Positions 55,027 to 64,000 of a stretch of 64,000 nt of DNA are shown in pieces; within the stretch, counting starts at the first letter, position 1; every line of letters starts with the position of its first letter. Source of the stretch: Acinetobacter sp. NIPH 2699 (GTDB lineage: Bacteria; Pseudomonadota; Gammaproteobacteria; Pseudomonadales; Moraxellaceae); NCBI RefSeq assembly GCF_022549355.1, contig NZ_JAKZGL010000001.1, positions 343,138-407,137 of the forward strand. The letters are read 5' to 3'. The notes under the pieces were generated by a model that saw nothing but the letters and a program-made list of their open reading frames with translations, was not told the origin of the DNA and searched no databases. A program made the translations under genes and the position numbers.

Positions 55027-58000
55027 ATGCATTTTGTTCATCTTGGTATTCATACAGAATTTTCGATTACAGAATCGATTGTGCGCATACCTGATTTGGT
55101 CAAAGTTGCAGTAAAAGATGAAATGCCTGCGCTGGCACTTACAGACTTATCCAATTTGCATGCTGCGGTAAAATTTTATGAGGCTTGTCTAAAAAAAGGC
55201 ATTAAACCTATTCTTGGCAGCGTTATACGTTTAAATGATGCTGAACATAGAGCCACATTGTTAGCAATGAGTAATATTGGTTGGCGTAGTCTAACCGAAA
55301 TCGTTTCTCGCGGTTTTATTGAAGGACAACAACTCAGCATCCCTTGTGTACAGAAAGACTGGGTGCTTGAGCAAGCAGAAGATCTCATCATCTTACTTGG
55401 TCAACATAGTGATGTGGGTAAAATGCTGAGTTCGTCTAACCCGCAAAAAGCTGAGCCATTATTAGAAGCGTGGATCGAAAAGTTTGGAAACCGCGTCTAT
55501 TTAGCACTCACTCGGACGGAACGTGCTGGTGAAGAAGATTTTATTCAGCAGGCCCTAAAACTTGCAGAAAAGTATCAGATTGGTGTGGTTGCACACAATG
55601 ATGTGCACTTCATCGAACAACATGATTATGATGCTCACGAAGCACGCGTCTGTATCGCCGATGGTTATGTATTGGGTGATAATAAACGCCCGAAAAATTA
55701 TAGTACTGAACAATACTTTAAAACTGGCGAGCAAATGTCTGAACTATTTTCAGATATTCCAAGTGCTATCGCTAATAGCTACTACATTGCGCAACGTTGT
55801 AATGTCGCGTTGCAATTGGGTACTTATTTCTTACCCGACTTCCCTATTCCAGATGGCTATACCATTGATAGCTACTTCGAACATTTATCTCGTGAAGGTT
55901 TAGAAGAACGCCTCAATCACCTTTATCCAATTGACAAGCGCGATGAAGACTGGGCAGAAATTCGTCAACCCTATGATGAACGAATTAAATATGAAGTTGA
56001 TATTATCCTGAAAATGGGCTTCCCAGGATACTTTCTGATCGTCATGGACTTTATTCAATGGGCCAAAAATAATGGCGTGCCTGTCGGTCCTGGTCGTGGT
56101 TCAGGTGCAGGTTCTTTGGTCGCTTATAGTTTAAAAATTACCGATCTTGACCCGCTACGTTATGATCTCCTCTTTGAACGTTTCTTAAACCCTGAACGTG
56201 TCTCAATGCCCGACTTCGACGTCGATTTCTGTATTGCAGGCCGTGACCGTGTCATTGAATATGTGGCTCAAAACTATGGTCGTGAAGCCGTTTCACAGAT
56301 TGCCACTTTCGGTACGATGGCTGCAAAAGGCGCTATTCGAGATGTCGCGCGTGTATTGAGTAAATCATACGGTCTTGCAGATCGTATTTCAAAAATGGTG
56401 CCAACCAAACCGCTTGGTGTTGATTTGGTGACAGCCATTGACATGGAACCTCAACTTAAGGATATCGTTACTAATCCATCCAATCCAGATCATGACGACG
56501 CCGCTGAGATCTGGGAAATGGCACTCAAGCTAGAAGGTATCACGCGGAACACAGGTAAACACGCGGGTGGTGTTGTAATTGCACCAGGGAAAATTACCGA
56601 CTATTCCGCAGTGCTTTGTGAAGCTGATGGTACAGGTCGTGTTGCACAATATGACAAAGATGATGTTGAAGCCGCGGGTCTCGTCAAGTTTGACTTCTTG
56701 GGTTTGCGTAACCTAACCGTAATCGAAGATGCCGTTCAGAATATTAATAAACGCATCAAGTCAGCAGTGCCTTTAAATATTGTTGATGTGCCATTGGATG
56801 ATAAAGATGCCTATCTTGTGTTTGCCAATGCAAATACAACTGCGGTGTTCCAGTTTGAATCCGTCGGCATGAAAAAAATGCTCAAGGAAGCTCGACCAAG
56901 TAAATTCGAAGAAATTATTGCCTTCGTTTCCTTGTATCGTCCCGGTCCAATGGATCTTATTCCAGACTTTATCCATCGTATGCATGGCGGTGAGTTTGAA
57001 TATCTGCATCCATTACTTGAAGGTGTGTTAGAGCCAACCTACGGTATTATGGTTTATCAAGAACAGGTGATGCAGGCAGCTCAGATCTGTGCAGGCTATA
57101 CGCTTGGTGGTGCAGATTTACTTCGCCGTGCGATGGGTAAAAAGAAACCTGAAGAAATGGTGAAACAACGCCAGATCTTTACGGAAGGCGCTGGACAAAA
57201 AGGGATCGATGTCGCAACGGCCAACCATATCTTCGACTATATGGAAAAATTTGCGGGTTATGGTTTTAACAAATCCCATGCCGCAGCCTATGCTTTAGTT
57301 GCCTACCATACCGCTTGGTTAAAAGCACATTACCCTGCCGAGTTTATGGCAGCGGTACTGTCATCGGAAATGCAAAATACCGACAGTATCGTGTTTCTGA
57401 TTGATGACTGTCGTAATAATAAGCTAGAAGTACTTCCACCTTCCGTAAATATGTCGCTGTATCATTTCCATGCCAGTGATGAACAAACCATTGTATATGG
57501 TCTAGGTGCGATTAAAGGTGTTGGCGAACAGGCAATGCAGTCTGTGATCGACTCTCGTACCAAAGAAGGTCCTTATAAAGATTTATTTGATTTCTGTCAT
57601 CGTATCGATCTGAAAAAAATCAACAAACGTACCTTAGAAGCGTTGATCCGTGCAGGTGCACTGGATTGTTTAGGTATTGAACGTTCGAGCCTCATGGCAC
57701 AATTACCAGAAGCGGTACAGGCTGCGGAGCAAGCCCGAAGTAATCGTGAAACAGGTATCATGGATTTATTTGGTGAAGTTGAGGAAGTTCAACGCAAGCC
57801 ATCTAAACCTGTTAAACCATGGGCTGATGAAGTTCGCTTAAAAGGTGAAAAAGATACGCTTGGTTTGTACTTAACGGGTCATCCTATCGATGTCTACCGC
57901 CCTGAATTAAAATCATTTGTCTCTGCTAAACTCAATGAACTCACACCAACACGTCGTGGCGTTACCACTGTCTTTGCTGGATTGGTTGTCGATATTGCAA

Positions 58001-58590
58001 ACTTCCCAAACCGTATCATGATCACTTTAGATGATGGTACTGCGCGTGTTGAAATCAGTTGCAATCATGAACGTTTCCAACGCTATAAAGAGGTCGTCCG
58101 TTTAGAACAAGTCGTGGTGATTGAGGGTGAAATTTACGAACGTGAAGGTTTCGACCGCCCGATGGCTCGGTTAAGCAAGGCATTTAGTTTAAATGAGATT
58201 CGCCAAAAACGCGCCCAAAGTATCCAAGTTCGTTTAAGCAACGATCTAATGACGAAATCATTGGCAAAAGATCTGCAAACATTGCTTTTACCCTATTGTA
58301 ATATTGATATGTGCCAACATATTGGTCTACACCTGCAAATTGAACAAAGCTTTGCAACAGCAGAATTACACTTAGGCGCTCAATGGAAAGTTGTACCTTT
58401 AGATGAACTGCTAGCAAAGTTGCGTGATTATTTTGGTAAAGAGGCAATTTTCATTGAATATCAAGTGAAATCCAAAGCAGCAAAAGTAGCTGAAGCGCCG
58501 AAAGTCAGTGTGGTTGCCCCGCCACCTGAAAATATGTCAATGGATGAAGCCTTAGATCTTTACCAGTCTGAAATCTCTCAATATTCTTAA
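55027..58590 (+). CDS. dnaE: DNA polymerase III alpha subunit
   Basis: The replicative polymerase subunit. The 1187-aa protein has an N-terminal PHP domain (FVHLGIHTEFSITESI; ALTDLSNLHAAVKFYEAC). The polymerase core carries the catalytic Asp pair in MPDFDVDFCIAGRDRVIEYV and the GPGRGSGAGSLVAYSLKITDLDPLRYDLLFERFLNPERVSM block. Helix-hairpin-helix and OB-fold regions follow, then a C-terminal tau-binding part. The DnaE1 length suits a proteobacterium. It is followed 13 bp later by trmJ. Confidence 0.97.
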   Translation: MHFVHLGIHTEFSITESIVRIPDLVKVAVKDEMPALALTDLSNLHAAVKFYEACLKKGIKPILGSVIRLNDAEHRATLLAMSNIGWRSLTEIVSRGFIEGQQLSIPCVQKDWVLEQAEDLIILLGQHSDVGKMLSSSNPQKAEPLLEAWIEKFGNRVYLALTRTERAGEEDFIQQALKLAEKYQIGVVAHNDVHFIEQHDYDAHEARVCIADGYVLGDNKRPKNYSTEQYFKTGEQMSELFSDIPSAIANSYYIAQRCNVALQLGTYFLPDFPIPDGYTIDSYFEHLSREGLEERLNHLYPIDKRDEDWAEIRQPYDERIKYEVDIILKMGFPGYFLIVMDFIQWAKNNGVPVGPGRGSGAGSLVAYSLKITDLDPLRYDLLFERFLNPERVSMPDFDVDFCIAGRDRVIEYVAQNYGREAVSQIATFGTMAAKGAIRDVARVLSKSYGLADRISKMVPTKPLGVDLVTAIDMEPQLKDIVTNPSNPDHDDAAEIWEMALKLEGITRNTGKHAGGVVIAPGKITDYSAVLCEADGTGRVAQYDKDDVEAAGLVKFDFLGLRNLTVIEDAVQNINKRIKSAVPLNIVDVPLDDKDAYLVFANANTTAVFQFESVGMKKMLKEARPSKFEEIIAFVSLYRPGPMDLIPDFIHRMHGGEFEYLHPLLEGVLEPTYGIMVYQEQVMQAAQICAGYTLGGADLLRRAMGKKKPEEMVKQRQIFTEGAGQKGIDVATANHIFDYMEKFAGYGFNKSHAAAYALVAYHTAWLKAHYPAEFMAAVLSSEMQNTDSIVFLIDDCRNNKLEVLPPSVNMSLYHFHASDEQTIVYGLGAIKGVGEQAMQSVIDSRTKEGPYKDLFDFCHRIDLKKINKRTLEALIRAGALDCLGIERSSLMAQLPEAVQAAEQARSNRETGIMDLFGEVEEVQRKPSKPVKPWADEVRLKGEKDTLGLYLTGHPIDVYRPELKSFVSAKLNELTPTRRGVTTVFAGLVVDIANFPNRIMITLDDGTARVEISCNHERFQRYKEVVRLEQVVVIEGEIYEREGFDRPMARLSKAFSLNEIRQKRAQSIQVRLSNDLMTKSLAKDLQTLLLPYCNIDMCQHIGLHLQIEQSFATAELHLGAQWKVVPLDELLAKLRDYFGKEAIFIEYQVKSKAAKVAEAPKVSVVAPPPENMSMDEALDLYQSEISQYS

Positions 58591-58603
58591 ATTTGGATGA
58601 TAT

Positions 58604-59443
58604 ATGAACCTGTTTGACTCAAACAACGTGTCCAAACATTTGGATCATGTGCGTATTGTCATGGTCAATACGACTTTACCTGCAAATATTGGTAGTGCGT
58701 TACGTGCCATGAAAACGATGGGTTTATCTAAACTTGTACTCGTTGCACCCAAAACTTATCCGCATCCAGATATTGATGCATTGGCCGCAGGCGCACAAGA
58801 TTTAATCGAACAGATCGAGATTGTTGATACCTTAGAACAAGCGATTCAAGACTGTCATTTGGTTTTTGGCACCAGTGCACGTAGTCGTACCATTCCTTGG
58901 CCATTACTCGATGTTCGCCCTGCTGCAAAAGAAGCTTTACAAGCAGCAAACCAGCAACAGAATATTGCGATTGTGTTTGGCCGTGAAGATCGTGGTCTCA
59001 CCAATGAAGAATTAGCTTTAGCAAACTATCATTTAACCATTCCAGTTGATCCTGAATATGGCGTGCTCAACGTTGCTCAAGCCATTCAGGTTGTTTGTTA
59101 TGAGTTACGTATGGCTGCACTTGAACAAAATACTCAAGCGCTCGCCCTGCCTGATGATCACATGCAGCTAAAACAACAACAAAGTATGCAATGGGACGAA
59201 CCACTCGTAAACCAACAGCAAATGGAGGAGTTTTATCCTCATTTAGAAAAAATGCTGACAGAAATTGAGTTTTTAGACCCGAATAATCCCCGGTTACTTC
59301 CATTACGCTTGCGTCGTTTGTTTGGAAGGATACAATTAGATCGTATGGAGTACCATTTATTACGCGGGATATTTAGCCGTGTACAAGCACTCGCAAATGG
59401 TTCATGGAAACAAAACAGTAAGGAGGATCAGTCCAATGATTAA
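58604..59443 (+). CDS. trmJ: tRNA (cytidine/uridine-32-2'-O-)-methyltransferase TrmJ
   Basis: A SPOUT-fold (knotted) AdoMet methyltransferase acting on position 32 of tRNAs. The 279-aa protein shows [91 protein letters not shown] motifs and a short C-terminal helical region. Its stop overlaps the cysE start by 8 bp, as in several gammaproteobacteria where trmJ precedes cysE. Confidence 0.93.
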   Translation: MNLFDSNNVSKHLDHVRIVMVNTTLPANIGSALRAMKTMGLSKLVLVAPKTYPHPDIDALAAGAQDLIEQIEIVDTLEQAIQDCHLVFGTSARSRTIPWPLLDVRPAAKEALQAANQQQNIAIVFGREDRGLTNEELALANYHLTIPVDPEYGVLNVAQAIQVVCYELRMAALEQNTQALALPDDHMQLKQQQSMQWDEPLVNQQQMEEFYPHLEKMLTEIEFLDPNNPRLLPLRLRRLFGRIQLDRMEYHLLRGIFSRVQALANGSWKQNSKEDQSND

Positions 59444-60257
59444 ACAGCTCAAAGAAGATATCGAAGCTGTATTTGCACGTGATCCTGCTGCTCGCAATAC
59501 ACTCGAAGTCCTGACGACCTACCCAGGTATTCATGCGCTGATTATGCATCGCATGGCCCATGAGTTATGGAAAAAAGAATATAAAGGCTCTGCTCGACTG
59601 CTCTCTTCTTTTAGTCGCTTTGCCACAGGCATCGAAATCCATCCGGGCGCAAAAATAGGTAAACGTTTCTTTATCGATCATGGTATGGGCGTTGTGATTG
59701 GCGAAACCGCTGAGATAGGCGATGATGTCACCCTATATCATGGCGTCACCTTAGGGGGAACGACATGGAATAAAGGTAAACGCCATCCAACTTTAGAAGA
59801 TGGGGTCGTGGTTGGCGCAGGTGCAAAAATTTTAGGGCCTTTTACTGTACACAAAGGTGCCAAAATAGGTTCCAATGCGGTGGTGACGAAAGAGGTACCT
59901 GCTGGTGTGACAGCCGTGGGGAGTCCAGCCCGTTATATTTTTAAAGAGTCCGTGACGATAGAGCAAACAGAACAAGAGGCACTACGTCGAGATTATGCAG
60001 AAAGTATTGGTTTTGAACCTTATGCAACAACTGAAGAACAAGCTGATCCTATTTTAGAAGGTATTCGTGTGTTACTGGATCGTATGCAAAAAAATGAAAA
60101 ACGGATGAATACACTTTACCAAAGACTGTCTCTACTTGATCCAACGTTTAAAGGTCAAAATTCTAAAACTCAACCTTTTAGTAAAGAAGAGTTAAAAATT
60201 ATTGAAGAAGTCCGACGTGAATGTGATGCACAAAGTATCCCATCAAAAACGGAGTAA
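59436..60257 (+). CDS. cysE: Serine O-acetyltransferase CysE
   Basis: CysE acetylates serine with acetyl-CoA, the first step to cysteine. The 273-aa protein has the N-terminal SATase helical domain ([19 protein letters not shown]). A left-handed hexapeptide beta-helix follows ([45 protein letters not shown]; the His of DHGMG is catalytic). The protein carries a longer C-terminal tail than E. coli CysE. AGGAGG precedes the ATG at 59436. It overlaps trmJ. Confidence 0.94.
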   Translation: MIKQLKEDIEAVFARDPAARNTLEVLTTYPGIHALIMHRMAHELWKKEYKGSARLLSSFSRFATGIEIHPGAKIGKRFFIDHGMGVVIGETAEIGDDVTLYHGVTLGGTTWNKGKRHPTLEDGVVVGAGAKILGPFTVHKGAKIGSNAVVTKEVPAGVTAVGSPARYIFKESVTIEQTEQEALRRDYAESIGFEPYATTEEQADPILEGIRVLLDRMQKNEKRMNTLYQRLSLLDPTFKGQNSKTQPFSKEELKIIEEVRRECDAQSIPSKTE

Positions 60258-60362
60258 ATTATAAAAATACAACATGTCATCCATTGCAAGTTGGTTTCGC
60301 TTTTCCTAGACTAGCGAAATCAACCACTTTTATCACCTTACTAAAATTAATGGACGTAGATC

Positions 60363-61262
60363 ATGAATTTTAAGCCTTTGGCATTACTCGTACTTTCAAC
60401 CTCAGTTCTAACCGCATGCGGTATTGCTCCAACAAAAAAAGCAAATGTTGCTGAACCTTTTGTATTTAAAGAACCTGATCCTACGCCAGCTTTTTATGCT
60501 TTAAATCCAATCCAGTATGATGTGCCGCCAAGCTTTGAACTAGCGATTAAAGATGCCACAGCTCAGCCCGTGACTAAAATGGTCGTTTCATTACAAGGTG
60601 ACCCATCAAAATCAACAACCTTAGATGTAAACAAACTCATCGTTCCAACAATTGATAGCAAACAACGTAGTATGAAATATGCTGTACTCGCTGGTGATAA
60701 TGAAGTCGATGTCACTGAAATCGATGATTTTTTACAATTGGTTGAAGGTAAGGCACGTCATTACCCACCACGCTTCCCAGAACGTCAAGAGCGTAAAGGC
60801 TATGAAGTTAAGCTCAAAGAAATTACACATAAATTAGATGCTTTAGCAGAAAAACCAAATGCATCATTTGATGTATTAACACGTGCATTTAAAGCCAGTG
60901 TGATGGCGCGTAACTTAGATTTGGGTACATCTTATACCTCTAAATCTTTAAATTACGCACAACGTATTCTTGCAATCAGCCCAAATGATCCAGAAATCAA
61001 TTTCTGGTTCGGTTTTGGTTTATCTGAAGGTGGTGGTCAACGTGAAGCGATTCCTTATTTAGATAAAGCAATCAAAGGTGGGGTTCAAGAAGCTTATCTT
61101 TCTGCTGCGAATAACTATCTTTGGTTAGAACAGAAGAAAAATGCGATTCAGACATTAAAGAACTATAAAATTAAATTTCCAGATGAAGCAGAAGTGGCTG
61201 ATCGTTTAATTCGTGAAGTGGAATCTGGTAAACGCTGGAATGTTTGGCAAGTCATGAACTAA
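60363..61262 (+). CDS. TPR-containing lipoprotein
   Basis: A 299-aa exported lipoprotein: signal peptide with lipobox VLTACGIAP (Cys at about residue 20). The first half is strand-rich with no recognised fold (VTKMVVSLQGDPSKSTTLDV). The second half (about 150-290) reads as tetratricopeptide-like helices (LNYAQRILAISPNDPEINFWFGFGLSEGGGQREAIPYLDKAI and the following repeat). Such proteins usually scaffold envelope complexes. The partner is unknown. The small palindromic repeat begins right after the stop. Confidence 0.78.
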   Translation: MNFKPLALLVLSTSVLTACGIAPTKKANVAEPFVFKEPDPTPAFYALNPIQYDVPPSFELAIKDATAQPVTKMVVSLQGDPSKSTTLDVNKLIVPTIDSKQRSMKYAVLAGDNEVDVTEIDDFLQLVEGKARHYPPRFPERQERKGYEVKLKEITHKLDALAEKPNASFDVLTRAFKASVMARNLDLGTSYTSKSLNYAQRILAISPNDPEINFWFGFGLSEGGGQREAIPYLDKAIKGGVQEAYLSAANNYLWLEQKKNAIQTLKNYKIKFPDEAEVADRLIREVESGKRWNVWQVMN

Positions 61263-61362
61263 TAGCTCTCTTTCATCATTATTGACATCCTCTTTGTATT
61301 TCTCCCATAGAGAGAATAAGGAACAATTGAAGTTCCGCAAGGGGATTTATGAAAGAAGTCTA
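61263..61362. repeat. Small palindromic intergenic repeat, copy 2 (100 bp)
   Basis: Homologous to the unit at 33349-33426 in reverse orientation. The left end TAGCTCTCTTTCAT and right end ATGAAAGAAGTCTA are again inverted and bounded by TA. Shared internal blocks include ATTATTGACA and CTCTTTGTATTTCT. It carries about 22 extra bases including a GGAAC/GTTCC hairpin that copy 1 lacks. Confidence 0.75.
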
Positions 61363-61385
61363 ATGTAATCTTAGCTTTCAATATA

Positions 61386-61414
61386 AATAGGCTGTCTGGT
61401 ACAGCCTATTTTTT
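61386..61414 (+). terminator. Rho-independent terminator after the TPR lipoprotein
   Basis: Stem AATAGGCTGT/ACAGCCTATT with a 5-nt loop followed by T residues, separated from the gene by the 100-bp repeat. Confidence 0.85.
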
Positions 61415-61480
61415 ATTCATTGAAAAAACATCTAATTTCAGTATTATGACTATAATAATTCAAGCGACCTGTGCTGATCC

Positions 61481-63493
61481 ATGATGCAAGCATTTACCCC
61501 GAATAAACGTCTATTTGTTATCAGTCTACTCAGTACCCTTATGTTCAGTGGCTGTCAGGTTGTCAGCCTAAAACAACAGGCATTGAATGTCACCATTGCC
61601 AACGAACGCAACAGTATTTTGACACAAAAGAAACTCAGTGAGGCCAGCCTCAATGTGCTTTCAATGTCTGGTAAAGCCGCTAAAATTTGCATGGAAACCC
61701 CCAATCAATGCGTAGCGGATTTACATGAAATCCCTCAAATTCTTGATGAACAATTACTATCAACAGCAAGTGAATTATATCTTGCTAAAGCAATGGCTTT
61801 ATCAGAATCCTCTGAATGTAAAATCAGTAAACTAACCAAGCATAAAGCTGAAGAAGAACAAAAACTTATCCAAAAAGCGTATGAGCAATGTTTAGATCAA
61901 GAACTCGATGCTTTGGATAAAACGATTCGTTACAGCTATGCCTATTTATTTAAAACCACTCGCCAGCCACAAGAACGGCTATTTGATAACCGTCAGGTAC
62001 AAATTCGGGATTTTTATAACCAAGCTTTAGCCAGACTCGTACATGTTCACAAAGTTCGATACCCTAAACAAGAATTTGAACCGACAATTAAAATCGGAAA
62101 AAGCACCTATTCACTTGATTTAAAAGAATATCAACGTTTAGAAAATGAGAGCCTAGAGCAGTTTGTATCTAGCTACAATATGAATTTTTCAGGCTTACGT
62201 GCACTTAACCGTCGTGATGGCTTCGGCTCAGATTTTGTTGCAGTCTTTGCCACATCAGAGAGTAAGTGGGATAATCAATATATTCTCGATCCATTAAATT
62301 ATGACTACCCTAACGGAATAAATCCAAATATTCATCCAGCACGTTATTTAGCTTCTACCATCATTGCCCAACCTAAAAAACCTGCTGCGTCTGTTAAGGA
62401 TGTGTTAACCAGTCCTGATTTTGAAATTAAAGCTTACGACCCGTATAACACTGAAAAAATCAATATTGCTGGTAAACCTTATTCGCTTGCAGCAAATTTC
62501 TCCGCACCTTATGGACTCTGGTTGGCAGAAAATAATTTAGGTGCAGCAGCATATTTAAGCTTGATTGATCGAGATCAACGTTTAACAATGCCGCATCTAT
62601 ATATGCTAGAACCCTATAATCCAAATAAAAAAATAATCGTGCTGGTCCATGGTCTTGCAAGTAGTCCTGAGGCTTGGATTGCAGTAACCAATGATATTAT
62701 GGGTGATACGGTTTTACGTGAACAATATCAAGTATGGCAAGTTTTCTATTCAACCAATATGCCAATCTTAGAAAGCCGTTTTCAAATTTATGCATTATTA
62801 AAACAGGCATTTTCTTCATTAAATCCAAAAGATGCTGCGGCAAAAAATGCTGTTTTAATTGGTCATAGTATGGGCGGTATTATTAGCCGACTTCTAGTCA
62901 GTGATGTCGATGTGTCCAAACAAGCGTTACAAATGATGAGCAGTCGCCAGCAAACACAACTCAGAAAGCATCCTGCAATTAGTGAACGGCTTAGAATGAA
63001 ACCGATTATGAACTTTGATCGTGCCATTTTCCTAGCTTCACCACATCGGGGAACTGATTATGCAGATCGTTGGTTTACCTTAGCTGCACGTAAAATTATT
63101 CGCTTACCCGCAACATTCTTAACCACTTTGGCGGATACATTAACCAGTGATGATATCGAGCTGAAAGACTTTGTAAAAACACTGACCAGTGATGTGATTC
63201 AAAATGGCCCAAGTGATTTAAGTAAAAAATCAAAATTCATGGAACTGACCGCTGATATTCCGCCAGAAAAAGGTTTAGTTTTCCATTCAATTATGGGAAA
63301 TATTACCAAAAGCGATGACCCGAATATCATTACTGATGGCATCGTTCCATATAAAAGTGCACATTTAAATGGTGCAGTCTCTGAGAAAATTTTACATGGT
63401 GGTCATTCAATACAGGAAACTCCTGAAGCAATCTTAGAATTACGCCGAATTCTGCGTCAGCATTTAGTCGATCATGGCTTGTATAAACCCTAA
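61481..63493 (+). CDS. Lipase-like alpha/beta hydrolase lipoprotein
   Basis: A 670-aa envelope protein with a signal peptide and lipobox LMFSGCQVV (Cys at about residue 25). The N-terminal about 370 residues are of unknown fold. The C-terminal hydrolase domain has the oxyanion HG motif (IIVLVHGLASSPEAW, near 385), a nucleophile elbow in AVLIGHSMGGIISRLL (near 465), IFLASPHRGTDYADRWF and a final histidine in ILHGGHSIQETPEA. It may be an outer-membrane lipase or esterase; the substrate is unknown. ATGATG gives two possible starts one codon apart. Confidence 0.85.
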   Translation: MMQAFTPNKRLFVISLLSTLMFSGCQVVSLKQQALNVTIANERNSILTQKKLSEASLNVLSMSGKAAKICMETPNQCVADLHEIPQILDEQLLSTASELYLAKAMALSESSECKISKLTKHKAEEEQKLIQKAYEQCLDQELDALDKTIRYSYAYLFKTTRQPQERLFDNRQVQIRDFYNQALARLVHVHKVRYPKQEFEPTIKIGKSTYSLDLKEYQRLENESLEQFVSSYNMNFSGLRALNRRDGFGSDFVAVFATSESKWDNQYILDPLNYDYPNGINPNIHPARYLASTIIAQPKKPAASVKDVLTSPDFEIKAYDPYNTEKINIAGKPYSLAANFSAPYGLWLAENNLGAAAYLSLIDRDQRLTMPHLYMLEPYNPNKKIIVLVHGLASSPEAWIAVTNDIMGDTVLREQYQVWQVFYSTNMPILESRFQIYALLKQAFSSLNPKDAAAKNAVLIGHSMGGIISRLLVSDVDVSKQALQMMSSRQQTQLRKHPAISERLRMKPIMNFDRAIFLASPHRGTDYADRWFTLAARKIIRLPATFLTTLADTLTSDDIELKDFVKTLTSDVIQNGPSDLSKKSKFMELTADIPPEKGLVFHSIMGNITKSDDPNIITDGIVPYKSAHLNGAVSEKILHGGHSIQETPEAILELRRILRQHLVDHGLYKP

Positions 63494-63500
63494 ACCAATA

Positions 63501-63536
63501 AAAAAATGCCCAAACTAACGTTTGGGCATTTTTTTG
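63501..63536. terminator. Bidirectional terminator, lipase-like gene and ahpF
   Basis: Perfect 11-bp stem AATGCCCAAAC/GTTTGGGCATT with a 4-nt loop, A-run and T-run on either side, between converging genes. Confidence 0.9.
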
Positions 63537-63547
63537 ATTAATGAACG

Positions 63548-64000
63548 TTAAACACCAGAACGAATCATATAATCAAAAGCAGAGAGTGATGCTTTAGCAC
63601 CTTCACCAGTGGCAATGATGATTTGCTTATAAGGCACAGTAGTACAGTCACCCGCAGCAAACACACCTTTGACATTGGTTTCATTACGATCATTCACCAT
63701 AATCTCACCACGGTTGCTTAACTCAACTGTACTGTCTTTCAAGAAATCGGTGTTAGGCAATAAACCGATCTGCACAAAGATCCCAGCAAGCGCTACCGTA
63801 TGTTCAAGCTCAGTCGCACGGTCTTTGTATTTTAACGCAGTCACTTGTGCACCATCACCAACCACTTCTGTACTTAAGGCATTTAGGATCACCGTGGTAT
63901 TTGGTAAACTGTTTAACTTATCTTGTAACACTTGATCGGCACGAAGCTTGGTATCAAACTCAACCAAAGTGACATGCTCAACAATCCCTGCAAGGTCAAT
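63548..64000 (-). CDS. ahpF: Alkyl hydroperoxide reductase subunit F (5' end outside window)
   Basis: AhpF is the flavoprotein disulfide reductase that recycles AhpC. Only the C-terminal about 150 residues are in the window. They end with the FAD-binding [52 protein letters not shown] segment, near-identical to AhpF rather than to thioredoxin reductase. The frame stays open to the window edge, so the gene continues beyond 64000. Confidence 0.92.
   Translation of the reverse strand: MDLAGIVEHVTLVEFDTKLRADQVLQDKLNSLPNTTVILNALSTEVVGDGAQVTALKYKDRATELEHTVALAGIFVQIGLLPNTDFLKDSTVELSNRGEIMVNDRNETNVKGVFAAGDCTTVPYKQIIIATGEGAKASLSAFDYMIRSGV

Overview
The window reads as ordinary chromosome from an Acinetobacter-like gammaproteobacterium (order Moraxellales/Pseudomonadales). 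The DNA is AT-rich, roughly 39-40 % GC by eye. Gene neighbourhoods match that group: rsmG-parA-parB, lptD-surA divergent from amgK-murU, glnD-dapC, and dnaE-trmJ-cysE. Protein sequences such as RhlB, AmgK/MurU and the class II aldolase are of the same type. No rRNA, tRNA, CRISPR array, prophage or complete insertion sequence is visible.

Layout. 1-2.0 kb: chromosome partitioning genes parB (cut by the window edge) and parA, then rsmG. 2.2-7.8 kb: peptidoglycan-recycling genes murU and amgK face the outer-membrane biogenesis genes lptD and surA. 7.9-13.7 kb: fbaA, rhlB, a cold-shock protein gene, a TusA-like gene, rpoH, a DUF423 gene and thiS-thiG. 13.7-17.9 kb: a NUDIX hydrolase gene that looks frameshifted at a G7 tract, an HD-domain protein, yaaA, an alpha/beta hydrolase and a DUF2157 membrane protein.

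17.9-23.5 kb is an RNA-repair locus. The sigma-54 activator gene rtcR diverges from a -24/-12 promoter that drives rtcB, an uncharacterised small gene, a DIP1984-family gene, a GC-rich structured non-coding stretch, and then rtcA. 24.2-31.8 kb: a GST, then a sulfur-acquisition-like operon of two SfnB-type flavoproteins, an NtaA/DszA-type monooxygenase and a MetQ-MetN-MetI-like transporter. 31.8-41.1 kb: a 268-bp MITE-like element, ychF, a DUF962 protein, a Crp-family regulator, a lipoprotein, a tautomerase-fold protein, purT, glnD and dapC. 41.1-51.8 kb: a TonB-dependent siderophore receptor, a LysE exporter with a divergent Lrp-type regulator, an RND efflux pair, an unknown exported protein, gpx and msrB. 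52-64 kb: alaA with an N-terminal extension, a periplasmic asparaginase, dnaE, trmJ, cysE, a TPR lipoprotein, a lipoprotein lipase-like hydrolase and the 3' end of ahpF.

Most of this is housekeeping. The best places to look for something undescribed are the rtc locus (a candidate structured RNA before rtcA, a perfect leader hairpin before rtcB, and a perfect 13-bp inverted repeat upstream of the sigma-54 promoter), two copies of a small palindromic intergenic repeat at 33.35 and 61.26 kb, and the 268-bp inverted-repeat element at 31.8 kb.
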